From NCBI RefSeq assembly GCF_900086985.1, contig NZ_LT593974.1, positions 1,302,001 to 1,366,000 on the forward strand: a DNA stretch of 64,000 nt, given 5' to 3'. The stretch's first letter is position 1. Each line of letters opens with the position of its first letter. The notes under the pieces are model-generated. The model was not told the origin of the DNA. It ran no database searches and saw nothing but the letters and a program-made list of their open reading frames with translations. The translations under genes were made by a program, and so were the position numbers. Source of the DNA: Halomonas sp. HL-93. Its GTDB lineage: Bacteria; Pseudomonadota; Gammaproteobacteria; Pseudomonadales; Halomonadaceae. Positions 38,182 through 46,533 of this stretch are shown here, one piece after another.

Positions 38182-39051
38182 CTACGCTCTGCTTAATGTG
38201 GTGCCTAATAAATGCTGAGCACCGGGAACTAGCCATACTGGGTCTAATCGGGTATTCGCAGCTTCTACACACACAAAACGTTTGGCAGCGTCGATGGAGG
38301 TATCGGCGGGTGGCTGCTGATCCGGGTGCCATACTACAGTGGAATCGCTCGACTGTTTGCCGATGCGCAGTGTGCGCGGGCCGTCGTGGAGCATAACGGC
38401 TTCATTGGAGTGATAGATGCGATCTACTGCGCCACGAATCGCCAGCGTGCCTTGCTGCTCGCTTTCCGCAAAGTCACGCAGCTTGTCGAGATAGCGTGCC
38501 CCGGTTAACCCTTCCAGGCGACATTGATGTGCATCATCGACCGCCAAATACGAATGCAGTGCGCCACTCACCTTAACCGGGGTGTCGCCGATGTTTTCGC
38601 TGATCAATTCGACGGCCAGGCGCTGTGCATTGGCTTGGATAATTGCGCGTACCGTCAGTTGCGAATGCAACCGTTGGGTTGGGGATAGGTGGAGCTCGAT
38701 CCCTTCGGCATGCTCATCCGCCGCTTCGAGTCGCCACTCAGCGTGGCGTGCCAAACCATGGAAGGTGCCGCTGCGGTCAGGCGTTTCGTCAGCGTAGCGC
38801 TCATCGGCGAACCACGGCCAGCAAAGCGGAATGCCGCCACGGATGGCGCCCGGCATCGGTTGCGGTGTGGGGGTTACCCACAGCCAGCCACGGTCCTGTG
38901 GCGGGCGAAAGTGCAGCACCTGAGCACCCTGCAGCGATATAATCAATTCACCCCAGGGGGCGTTGAACAAGACAAGCTCGCGTCCTTGCCAGTGAGACGT
39001 CTGTTGGCCGTCTACACCGTCAAGCAATTGCTGGAGGGTGTCGGGAATCAT
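38182..39051 (-). CDS. D-hexose-6-phosphate mutarotase (YeaD-like)
   Basis: 289 aa aldose-1-epimerase-fold enzyme interconverting alpha and beta anomers of hexose 6-phosphates. Visible: GAQVLHFRP, IRGGIPLCWPWFAD, FHGLARHAEWRLE with the catalytic His, GALHSYLAVDD and FVCVEAAN near the C-terminus. The frame is open to 39087, but AAAGGA lies 7 bases before the ATG at 39051, whose product MIPDTLQQLLDG fits the family. Confidence 0.9.
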   Translation of the reverse strand: MIPDTLQQLLDGVDGQQTSHWQGRELVLFNAPWGELIISLQGAQVLHFRPPQDRGWLWVTPTPQPMPGAIRGGIPLCWPWFADERYADETPDRSGTFHGLARHAEWRLEAADEHAEGIELHLSPTQRLHSQLTVRAIIQANAQRLAVELISENIGDTPVKVSGALHSYLAVDDAHQCRLEGLTGARYLDKLRDFAESEQQGTLAIRGAVDRIYHSNEAVMLHDGPRTLRIGKQSSDSTVVWHPDQQPPADTSIDAAKRFVCVEAANTRLDPVWLVPGAQHLLGTTLSRA

Positions 39052-39180
39052 GGGCAATCCTTTTTCAGCAGGGCCACTATCAATCAATGAATATTAGCGC
39101 GAGACCTTAACGCTGTGTGCTATGTTAGAACAAGCAAGTAAACAGCGTAAAATTAACCACACGTACAGAAAGGAGGCGAC

Positions 39181-39423
39181 ATGGGTTTTATTGCTTGGTT
39201 AATTATTGGTGGTTTGGCTGGCTGGATTGCCGGCAACATCATGCGGGGCGGCGGCTTTGGTGTGCTGGGTAATATCGGTGTCGGGATTGTTGGTGCCGTG
39301 CTAGGCGGCTTCTTATTTAGCCTGTTGGGTCTACAAGCAGGTGGCTTTATAGGATCGCTCGTCACCGCCATTGTTGGGGCCGTTGTCTTACTGTGGATTA
39401 TCAGTAAGGTGAAGCAGGCCTAA
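39181..39423 (+). CDS. GlsB/YeaQ/YmgE-family small membrane stress protein
   Basis: 80 aa with three hydrophobic segments and many glycines: MGFIAWLIIGGLAGWIAGNIM, GFGVLGNIGVGIVGAVLGGFL and a final valine-rich helix. This is the transglycosylase-associated protein family, commonly induced by acid, osmotic or stationary-phase stress. The ribosome site AAAGGAGG is ideal and sits 5 bases from the ATG. Confidence 0.93.
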   Translation: MGFIAWLIIGGLAGWIAGNIMRGGGFGVLGNIGVGIVGAVLGGFLFSLLGLQAGGFIGSLVTAIVGAVVLLWIISKVKQA

Positions 39424-39457
39424 GGTCTTGAGCGATAAGCGACTGTAATACTCTTGC

Positions 39458-39492
39458 CATGGACCCGCGACGTTAAGCGTCGCGGGTCCATG
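39458..39492. terminator. Bidirectional hairpin between convergent genes
   Basis: Perfect 15-bp stem CATGGACCCGCGACG / CGTCGCGGGTCCATG with a 5-nt loop between the GlsB-like gene and the FlgO-like gene. T-run weak on both sides. Confidence 0.7.
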
Positions 39493-39505
39493 TGTTTCTG
39501 GGCGG

Positions 39506-40096
39506 TTACCAGCCGCCTTGCCCCTCCAGCAAGCTACGCGTGTTATTGTTAAGCGGCAGCTTGAAATCGGCACTGCCCAATACCATCGCATCACCGGAGC
39601 GTACCACCCGCGCGCTGACATAGACATAGTCTTGCCCTTGAGCATAGGTGCCCATCAGAATGGAGCGCGCGTCGTGCTGGGCGCTTAAGCGTTGAACCTC
39701 GCGTGATAGGATCAACTCGCCCACGCTCTCTTCGATAAACATGCTGTCGCGCATTTTGACCTCGCGCACTTGCATGCCTTGACGCCCCAGTGCCGACGCC
39801 ATGAGTTCAGAACTCATGCGCCCTAAGGTAGAGGATTGGCTCAAGTCGTCGATGCTAACAAACGTCGCGGCAATCATGGGGCTATAACGCGTCAGGTCGG
39901 GGTTACTCGCCACCATCTGTTCAGCGGCTGCCTGAGCGAGTTCTGGTAGGTCCGGATCGGGCTCTTGCTGTTGCATATTGTTGCCGCCAAGCGAGCTACA
40001 GCCTGCAAGGCCAAGTACCAAAAGGCTGACAGTTAACCACTTGGCAGCAGCCAGCGGGCGCGTTACATAAGTAAAGGCAAATGACATCATGGACAT
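39506..40096 (-). CDS. FlgO-family outer-membrane lipoprotein
   Basis: 196 aa from the chosen ATG. Lipoprotein signal peptide with lipobox LGLAGCSSLGGNN, so lipidated and probably outer-membrane. The body matches FlgO-type proteins: IAATFVSIDDLSQSSTLGRM, LMASALGRQGMQVREVKM and DARSILMGTYAQGQDYVYVSARVV. In Vibrio, FlgO stabilises the flagellum with FlgT/FlgP. The frame runs on to 40228, but that part overlaps the upstream lipoprotein gene and would bury the signal peptide. It starts 4 bases after that gene ends, so the two are an operon. Confidence 0.83.
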   Translation of the reverse strand: MSMMSFAFTYVTRPLAAAKWLTVSLLVLGLAGCSSLGGNNMQQQEPDPDLPELAQAAAEQMVASNPDLTRYSPMIAATFVSIDDLSQSSTLGRMSSELMASALGRQGMQVREVKMRDSMFIEESVGELILSREVQRLSAQHDARSILMGTYAQGQDYVYVSARVVRSGDAMVLGSADFKLPLNNNTRSLLEGQGGW

Positions 40097-40100
40097 CGCA

Positions 40101-40835
40101 TTACCACCTGTCCGTAATCGAGACCGACGGCGTTGACGGTGCGGAAGGAACACGGTCAGGCGCGTATTGACGCCGGTCGCCGCGGTTAATGTAGTAGATG
40201 TTCGACGAAGAATAGAGGATATGCTCACCGTCGAGAATCTGGGTGGTGATGATGACTTCTTCTTCGCCAGTGTGCGTCCAGCTGCCGCTGGTGACGTCAG
40301 CGGCTATGGCGGCGGGGATCAGGCCCAGGGCAGGTTCAGCCCACTGATTAAGCGGGATGGCGGCCACTGCAATACCACCTGCCAGCGCAGTGAATGCACC
40401 AACCGGCGGGCGAACGAAGTCCCGGTCACGGTGTTCGACTACTTCAACGCCAATATGAATTTCGGCGCTGTTAGGTTGCGGTTGGGTGGTAAGATTGGCA
40501 CCGCGTGAGACTAGCTCACTGGTCAGTAATGTGCGAAAACCGCGGCCAAATTCCCCGCCGCTGTAGGCATGGGGTGTGTCTTGAGATGCTTCAGCTATGT
40601 GCAAATCTCGGAAGCGAACGCGCTCACGCTGGAGGATCTGAGTGGCCTCGTGGCGGGCCAATACATTCCAATGATGGGCAGCCTGCATGCGTTGCTGTTC
40701 GCTGTACGGATAGGTAGTGGCGATTGGGGCTTGCGAGGTATTCGCGTAGAAACAACCGCTTAGCGCAAGACTCGCCATGCCGATGGCCAGCGGATGTAGC
40801 GCCAATGAGGATAAATCGATAAAACGGATGCGCAC
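40101..40835 (-). CDS. Lipoprotein of unknown function, partner of FlgO-like gene
   Basis: 244 aa with a lipoprotein signal peptide (LAIGMASLALSGCFYAN, lipobox LSGC). The mature part has SGGEFGRGFRTLLTSELVSRGA, EIHIGVEVVEHRDRDFVRPP, a hydrophobic central patch (FTALAGGIAVAAIP) and EEEVIITTQILDGEHILYSSSNIYYIN. No family confidently recognised; it resembles secreted proteins encoded next to FlgO. Directly upstream of the FlgO-like gene on the same strand. Probably an outer-membrane or periplasmic motility/envelope component (inference). Confidence 0.7.
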   Translation of the reverse strand: MRIRFIDLSSLALHPLAIGMASLALSGCFYANTSQAPIATTYPYSEQQRMQAAHHWNVLARHEATQILQRERVRFRDLHIAEASQDTPHAYSGGEFGRGFRTLLTSELVSRGANLTTQPQPNSAEIHIGVEVVEHRDRDFVRPPVGAFTALAGGIAVAAIPLNQWAEPALGLIPAAIAADVTSGSWTHTGEEEVIITTQILDGEHILYSSSNIYYINRGDRRQYAPDRVPSAPSTPSVSITDRW

Positions 40836-41054
40836 CGGATGGTTCCTTCTCGCTACGAAACGGCTTTTTGATAGACTAGGCGGCGTTTGATCAACAGCGC
40901 GCCAACCTCAGCTGAGCAGACAGCGGTTCAGCGTCTTTAATAACACAGGGTTTGTGCTTTCAGGCACGCATTAAAACCGATAACCGTAGGGTTAGCGTGA
41001 CATATTGCATTAGATCGGCCACGGGGTTAAAAACTTGAATGAGTAATCACACGG

Positions 41055-42047
41055 ATGCTTGAAGATCACCGCAGCGGACCTCGCCACGATTCGCTTATGT
41101 CCCCGTACCGCGAAGACGACAGCGGTAGTGTGTGGATGGTGAGCTACATCGATATCATGACGCTTCTGGTAGCGCTGTTTGTAATCATTATCGCGGCGGC
41201 TGATGCCACGAGTCCGGCTTGGTTTGCGTCTGAAACACCTCCTGACCCCGTTTTTCAGTCGCCTGCGCCGCCGCTTGAAGTCCCATTGCCCGAACCGTTG
41301 GCGAATGCGCGGGATGAGCGACTTAACCAAGCGACTTGGCTGGGGGGGCCATTGCTGGCCAGTACGATAACGGCCGCTCAAGGGGTGGCCGGACGCCCAC
41401 CGCGCACAACGAGAGGTGTCCCCCCGTTGCTCGCTATGCCTGACGATATATTAGAACCGTTAGCAGCGTTGCCTGAACCGCGTTTGCCGATGCCCCTGGC
41501 CCCTGTTGAGCAACCACCGTTGCCGTTTCCTCTGGTCAATTACATGGTGGTGCTGACGGATAAGCCGCCTAGTAATGTCGAAGAAATCAGCAACGATGCC
41601 GTTGATGGCGCCTTATCACTCAACGAACAACTTGACCGTTCAACATATTTACCCGACTTAGAAGGGGTGGAAGTATCCCGAGTTGAAGAGGGTATTAGTC
41701 TGCGGGTGCAAGACCAACTGCTGTTTCCTTCCGCAGATGCGGGGTTAACCGATGACGGTAGCGACTTGATCGGCACATTGCTCGATACTATTCAGCGTTA
41801 CGATGGGGAAGTGTGGGTTGAAGGGCATACCGATAGTCAAACCATTGACACACCCGAATATTCGTCCAACTGGGCGTTATCCAGCGCCCGGGCCATTGCC
41901 ATTGTGGAAGCGTTGGAAGCTTCAGGGGTGGCAACAGAGCGCCTGCGTGCCGTTGGACTGGCGGCTACTCAACCGTTGGCAGATAACGACACCTCCGAAG
42001 GACGAGGGCGTAACCGCCGAGTCGAAGTGGTAATACACGTGGAATAA
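41055..42047 (+). CDS. MotB-like OmpA-domain protein
   Basis: 330 aa. A single N-terminal membrane helix around SYIDIMTLLVALFVIIIAAA (about 30-49) carries an Asp (D33), like the proton-channel Asp of MotB/PomB. A long Pro-rich periplasmic linker (about 55-190) follows, then a C-terminal OmpA/MotB peptidoglycan-binding domain with EGHTDSQTIDTPEYSSNWALS, SARAIAIVEAL and GRGRNRRVEVVIHV. No motA partner is adjacent. An alternative start is 41097; neither has a strong ribosome site. It might be a stator-type anchor working with the nearby FlgO-like lipoproteins, or a non-motility peptidoglycan anchor. Confidence 0.78.
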   Translation: MLEDHRSGPRHDSLMSPYREDDSGSVWMVSYIDIMTLLVALFVIIIAAADATSPAWFASETPPDPVFQSPAPPLEVPLPEPLANARDERLNQATWLGGPLLASTITAAQGVAGRPPRTTRGVPPLLAMPDDILEPLAALPEPRLPMPLAPVEQPPLPFPLVNYMVVLTDKPPSNVEEISNDAVDGALSLNEQLDRSTYLPDLEGVEVSRVEEGISLRVQDQLLFPSADAGLTDDGSDLIGTLLDTIQRYDGEVWVEGHTDSQTIDTPEYSSNWALSSARAIAIVEALEASGVATERLRAVGLAATQPLADNDTSEGRGRNRRVEVVIHVE

Positions 42048-42500
42048 ATGCTGATTTTTCAATTTACTTTCCCTGTCATCGCCAGCGCATAAAAAAGCCC
42101 GCCGGGGGAGGCGGGCATAAAGGGCTTGGCTCACTGCAGCTCACTGGCAAAGGGGGGGGTGTACATGGTTGCCAGTGAGTACAACTCCAGTATAGCTATT
42201 TATAAGGCTCTGCCAAGGGTTGTCTTGGTTTTTTTGTAATTGATTGTAAAACCATGTTGGTGCCTTAAAGGTGCAGTTCTGATGAGTTTGTATCGTGATA
42301 TTGCACTATAAAAGTGCATGGAGAGTTTGGCGTTACGTCAACTCCCTAGCAGCATCCGCCAGCGCTGCGACTCCTTATATTGATATCAATGCGTTACCAG
42401 CATTGGCACGTATCGTGCTAAGCAAGAGATACGCTGTTATCGCCTTCTTTATTTAGTGCGATAACGAGCGACCACCGCTTAGCAGTAGAGAGGCTGTGCC
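42048..42500. other. Non-coding region before the glycosylglycerate operon
   Basis: 453 bases without a supported gene. It contains a GC-rich hairpin (GCCCGCC 42097-42103 / GGCGGGC 42110-42116) with an A-run on its left, so its U-tract would act on minus-strand transcripts; the inverted repeat at 42140-42179; and a short AT-flanked inverted repeat TGCACT/AGTGCA (42302-42318). The rest is AT-rich and likely carries the promoter and osmotic control of the downstream operon (inference). Confidence 0.5.
42140..42179. promoter_or_regulatory. 11-bp inverted repeat with G-rich loop
   Basis: Perfect arms CTCACTGGCAA (42140-42150) and TTGCCAGTGAG (42169-42179). The 18-nt loop contains a run of eight Gs. 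No T-run follows. Could be a bidirectional transcription stop or a protein-binding site. Confidence 0.45.
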
Positions 42501-43418
42501 ATGCTTGAACACGCCAGCGCTTCAGCGCCCCCCGATAATAGAGCGCATGATATAGGCCCACCTCGCCTTGTGGTGACCGACCTAGATGGCTCCCTGCTTG
42601 ACCACCACAGCTACGACGCCACCCCTGCAAAGGCATGGCTTGCCCAGTTAAAACAAGCGAAAGTGCCCGTCATCCCCGTTACCAGTAAGACTCGTGCTGA
42701 GTTACTTCCCTTGCGTGAGGCCCTGGGGCTAACCGCAACACCCTTTATTGCCGAGAATGGCGCCGTAATCGGTCTTCCTCCTGGCTGGTGCCATGCTCGT
42801 CTGGACCGACCAGGAAACGGACGTGACGGGATGGTGATTAAACAGCCCAGCGTTGATATAGGCTTTATTCGCGCCCGACTGCGCGTCTGGCGTAAGCGAC
42901 TTGGGGTGCGCTTTACCCCCATGAGTGAGTTAACCCTTGACGACCTAATTGGACTGACCGGCCTTGATGCAACACAGGCGAAATTAGCCCGCCAGCGTGA
43001 GGGAAGCGAGCCGCTACTTTGGCACGACGACGACACAGCGCTTGAGACATTCCGCTGCGCGCTGGAGGGCGACGGCCTGCAACTTACCCAAGGCGGACGC
43101 TTTTGCCACGTCATGGGTAGCGCATCCGATAAGGGTAGCGCGGTCACATGGCTAATTGGACGCTTTCGAGCGCTACGTGGGCGTGACCCTCTTTCGCTTG
43201 GTTTGGGTGATGGCCCCAACGACGTATCAATGTTAAACGCCGTTGATCAGGCGGTGGTGATCCGAGGTCGTCATGACTTGGTGGTAGAGCCAAGCAATCC
43301 TCATCTTTACCGGACGCAGGCCACTGGCCCCGAGGGCTGGGTTGAAGGGGTGTCCCACTGGTGGGGCGATGCGCTTAGCCCTGCCAATCCGCGTGATGCA
43401 AAGGAGGCAAACGCATGA
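42501..43418 (+). CDS. Mannosyl/glucosyl-3-phosphoglycerate phosphatase (MpgP/GpgP, HAD)
   Basis: 305 aa HAD-IIB phosphatase of the mannosyl-3-phosphoglycerate phosphatase (YedP-like) group. Motif I is VVTDLDGSLLDHHSYD, motif II lies in VIPVTSKTRAELLPL, NGAVIGLPPGW follows, the catalytic Lys lies near ASDKGSAVTWL, and motif IV is GLGDGPNDVSML. It removes phosphate from glycosyl-3-phosphoglycerate to give the compatible solute glucosylglycerate or mannosylglycerate. The ATGA overlap with the synthase gene indicates a two-step pathway operon. The partner's family favours the glucosyl substrate. Confidence 0.87.
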   Translation: MLEHASASAPPDNRAHDIGPPRLVVTDLDGSLLDHHSYDATPAKAWLAQLKQAKVPVIPVTSKTRAELLPLREALGLTATPFIAENGAVIGLPPGWCHARLDRPGNGRDGMVIKQPSVDIGFIRARLRVWRKRLGVRFTPMSELTLDDLIGLTGLDATQAKLARQREGSEPLLWHDDDTALETFRCALEGDGLQLTQGGRFCHVMGSASDKGSAVTWLIGRFRALRGRDPLSLGLGDGPNDVSMLNAVDQAVVIRGRHDLVVEPSNPHLYRTQATGPEGWVEGVSHWWGDALSPANPRDAKEANA

Positions 43419-44635
43419 GTGATTTTCATCAAAACGGTGTGATTACCGATTTTCATAACCTGACGCGTCGCCCGGTTGAGGCGTTGGAAAAGGAGTTATG
43501 TCAGTTTGCCCGGCGCCGCCCGATGGGGTTGATTCTGCCCTCGTTATTTTCAGAGCTTGAAGGCCCGGCGCTTTCGGCCATTGTCGATGAGCTGGTTAAG
43601 GTGCCTTATCTCGGTGAGATCGTGATTGGCCTGGATCGGGCCGACCGTGAGCAGTTTTTATATGCGCGGGAGTTCTTCTCACGCTTGCCTCAGCACACAC
43701 GTATTTTATGGAACGATGGGCCTCGCTTACGCGCGTTGGATGCAGAGCTGGAACAGCACGGGTTAGGTTCGCTCGAACCAGGGAAAGGCCGCAATGTATG
43801 GTATTGCGCAGGCTATATACTGGCCTCTGGTCGTTCATCGGTTGTTGGGCTGCACGACTGCGATATTTTGACTTATGACCGAGGCCTGTTGGCGCGCTTG
43901 ATGTACCCGGTTGCCCACCCGCGCTTTAACTACAGCTTCTGTAAGGGCTATTACCCGCGCATTGCCGAAGGAAAGCTCAACGGACGCGTCTCGCGCCTGA
44001 TGGTAACGCCATTATTACGAGCGCTTAAAACCGTATGTGGTCCCTTACCTTACCTCGACTATTTGGATAGCTTCCGCTATCCGCTTTCGGGCGAATTTGC
44101 TATGCGCAGCGACGTTTTAGAGGGGATTCGTATTCCAGCGGATTGGGGGCTTGAGATTGGCGTTCTCTCTGAACTTCAGCGAAACTACTCACCGCGCCAG
44201 CTTTGCCAAGTCGACATTGCCGATGCCTACGACCATAAGCACCAGCCGGTCAGCGAAGAGAACCCCGATGCCGGACTGAATCGGATGAGCTTGGATATCG
44301 CCAAAGCGCTATATCGCAAACTGGCCACCCAGGGGATTACGTTCAGCAGTGAAGATTTCCGCACACTTAAGGCAACCTATTACCGGCTGGCGTTGGACTT
44401 GATCGAGGCCTACGATCACGATGCCACCATGAACGGTTTGAGTCTTGATCGTCACAGCGAAGAGCAGGCCGTTGAGTTATTCGCTAGCAATCTGTTGGAA
44501 GCAGGTAATTTGTTTCTGGATAACCCCCGCGAACGGCCCTTTATTCCCAGTTGGAACCGCGTACAGGCAGCCGTCCCTGACCTGCTCATGCGCATGCACG
44601 AAGCCGTGGAGCTGGATAATCAGGGCGATGTTTAA
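43415..44635 (+). CDS. Glucosyl-3-phosphoglycerate synthase-like glycosyltransferase
   Basis: 406 aa GT-A-fold transferase resembling GpgS (GT81-type). LILPSLFSELEGPALSAIVDEL and LGEIVIGLDRADREQF form the nucleotide-sugar fold, VVGLHDCDILTYDRG carries a DxD-like metal site, and LSGEFAMRSDVLEGI and WGLEIGVLSEL are acceptor/catalytic segments. Predicted to join glucose from a nucleotide sugar to 3-phosphoglycerate, the first step of glucosylglycerate synthesis; the upstream phosphatase finishes it. Glucosylglycerate is known from bacteria under salt stress with nitrogen limitation. Mannosyl specificity is less likely but not excluded. Confidence 0.82.
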   Translation: MSDFHQNGVITDFHNLTRRPVEALEKELCQFARRRPMGLILPSLFSELEGPALSAIVDELVKVPYLGEIVIGLDRADREQFLYAREFFSRLPQHTRILWNDGPRLRALDAELEQHGLGSLEPGKGRNVWYCAGYILASGRSSVVGLHDCDILTYDRGLLARLMYPVAHPRFNYSFCKGYYPRIAEGKLNGRVSRLMVTPLLRALKTVCGPLPYLDYLDSFRYPLSGEFAMRSDVLEGIRIPADWGLEIGVLSELQRNYSPRQLCQVDIADAYDHKHQPVSEENPDAGLNRMSLDIAKALYRKLATQGITFSSEDFRTLKATYYRLALDLIEAYDHDATMNGLSLDRHSEEQAVELFASNLLEAGNLFLDNPRERPFIPSWNRVQAAVPDLLMRMHEAVELDNQGDV

Positions 44636-44664
44636 GTTGCTTTGATTCGGATAGGGGAGGGCTA

Positions 44665-44694
44665 GCTGGGCGTATCATGGGTGATGCGCCCAGC
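44665..44694. terminator. Hairpin between convergent gpgS-like and chemoreceptor genes
   Basis: 13-bp arms 44665-44677 and 44682-44694 (GCTGGGCG core, one G-U pair) with a 4-nt loop, midway between convergent stop codons; no strong T-run. Confidence 0.6.
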
Positions 44695-44712
44695 CAGACT
44701 GAAGGTTAGTGA

Positions 44713-46299
44713 TTAACCCTGATGAGAGGAAGGCAGGGCCTGGGTTGAAGAGGCTTGAGATCCGGCAATTTGGAAATGTGCAACCCGCTGGCGTAATTCA
44801 AAGCTGAGGTCTGCTAAACGTTGTGTTGCCCCGGTACTTTGTTGTACCAGCCCGGCATTTTGCTGAGTCATTTGATCCATCTGAGTGACAGCTTGGTTGA
44901 CCTGCTCAATGCCATAGCTTTGTTCCTTGGTAGCCGCTGAGATTTCTTTCACTAACGTATTAAGCTGCTTAATGTTGTCGACGATACCGCTAATCACGCT
45001 GCCGGTGTCGCGTACTTGGCGACTTCCTTGCACGACCTGGGCGTCGGAGTTATCAATTAGCGTTTTAATTTCCTGTGCTGCCGCCGCCGAGCGGCTAGCC
45101 AATTGGCGGACTTCGCTGGCGACAACGGCAAAGCCACGCCCCTGTTCGCCTGCGCGTGCGGCCTCTACCGAGGCGTTAAGTGCCAATATATTGGTTTGAA
45201 ATGCAATCGAATCGATTGTGGCGACGATACTGCTCATCTGTGTCGCGCTGTCGTTAATCGTCGACATGGTATCAATCACCGATGTCATCGCCTCGCTACC
45301 CTTTTGCGCACTGTCGGTGGTTTTGCTTGCCAACTGGCTTGCATGATCAGCGTGCTCAGCGTTTTGTTTTACCGTAGCCGTTAGCTGTTCCATGCTGGAG
45401 GCGGTCTCGGCGAGCGAAGCAGCTTGCTGCTCGGTACGTGTGGATAACTCTTCGTTAACTCCGACGATCTGTTCGACCGAGGTATTCACGTTATCCGCAC
45501 TGTGGTGAATGCTACCAATGGTTGCTGATAACGTCTCGCGCATGCGGTCAATATCAAACAGCAGGCTTTGCTGGTCGCGGGCGGAAAGGTTTGTCGTGCG
45601 CGTTAAGTCGCCATCGGCGATATGACGTACCACGCTTGCGGCATAGCGCGGGTCGCCTCCCAAGCGGCGTGATACATCACGAATCACCCAGCCCATTAAT
45701 AAGGTGACGGGGACTCCGATGATCAACAAGATGACACCTGAGCGGATCAGGCTCGATACAAAAGCCGTATTAATGTCATCGACATACACACCAGAAGCCA
45801 GCGACCATTCCCATTCGGGCAAGTGGCCAACGTAGCTTAGCTTGGGTACCTGCTCGTCACCGCCTAAACGGGTGGAATAGTATCCTACGTGACCGCCTCC
45901 TGACTGCGCCATTTCGAGTAGTTCGGCATACAGCAGTAGGCCACTGGAATCCTGGTAGTCGCTCATGTCTGTGCCGGAATCGCGGCTTGGGTGAGAGACG
46001 ATTTTCAGATCGTTATCGAATGCAAAGATATATTCGCCGTCACCAAAGCGAACGCTGGCCATGTTGTCAATGGCGCGCTCCTGCGCTTCTTCGAGGCTTA
46101 ACTCGCCTGCTTCTACTTTTGCCTGCAATGCCTCAATTTGGCTATGCACACTTTCAATAACGTATTGCAGGCTATCCCGCCGTTCATTCTCAATGGTTTG
46201 CCGATTTTCCCACGAGAGCCAGCCCACCAGTAACAGCATGGCGACCAAGATGATGGCTAACGTACCCCACAGTTTTTGTGTCGTTGTCAAACGTGTCAT
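44713..46299 (-). CDS. Methyl-accepting chemotaxis protein with Cache sensor
   Basis: 528 aa from the ATG at 46299 (GGAAA six bases upstream). The frame is open to 46401, but that adds a non-conserved tail before TM1. TM1 is [18 protein letters not shown]; the periplasmic single Cache (sCache_2) domain has [19 protein letters not shown] and [16 protein letters not shown]2 is [19 protein letters not shown]; then HAMP and a signalling domain whose hairpin tip is [20 protein letters not shown]. No C-terminal CheR/CheB pentapeptide of the NWETF type. Ligand probably a small carboxylate, as common for this Cache type (inference). Confidence 0.93.
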   Translation of the reverse strand: MTRLTTTQKLWGTLAIILVAMLLLVGWLSWENRQTIENERRDSLQYVIESVHSQIEALQAKVEAGELSLEEAQERAIDNMASVRFGDGEYIFAFDNDLKIVSHPSRDSGTDMSDYQDSSGLLLYAELLEMAQSGGGHVGYYSTRLGGDEQVPKLSYVGHLPEWEWSLASGVYVDDINTAFVSSLIRSGVILLIIGVPVTLLMGWVIRDVSRRLGGDPRYAASVVRHIADGDLTRTTNLSARDQQSLLFDIDRMRETLSATIGSIHHSADNVNTSVEQIVGVNEELSTRTEQQAASLAETASSMEQLTATVKQNAEHADHASQLASKTTDSAQKGSEAMTSVIDTMSTINDSATQMSSIVATIDSIAFQTNILALNASVEAARAGEQGRGFAVVASEVRQLASRSAAAAQEIKTLIDNSDAQVVQGSRQVRDTGSVISGIVDNIKQLNTLVKEISAATKEQSYGIEQVNQAVTQMDQMTQQNAGLVQQSTGATQRLADLSFELRQRVAHFQIAGSQASSTQALPSSHQG

Positions 46300-46533
46300 A
46301 AGGCTTTCCGGTAGTGTCGATTGTGTGTTTTTGAATTGATAGAACCAGCCGCTTAGGGTTATCGGCCTGATTGGATAAACCTTAATGATGTGACCGCTCA
46401 TCTTGTCCTGTTTTTACGATTGGCACATTTTATGCATTTTCTCTAATTGAAATGGCTTAGGCAGGGAACGCCTCAAGCATTAACGGCGTAAGCCTTGATA
46501 TATAAAAAAATTAGGAAAAATTAGGGGTTCTCC

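Noticed and set aside
42091..42116. Considered as the terminator of the MotB-like gene
   Set aside because: The A-run lies on the left, so the U-tract only forms in minus-strand RNA; kept as part of the non-coding region instead.
42302..42318. Sequence shared between this inverted repeat (AAAGTGCATGG) and the stretch just before the CsrB-like RNA at 49160-49170
   Set aside because: Only about 11 bases match and no other context is shared; chance cannot be excluded.
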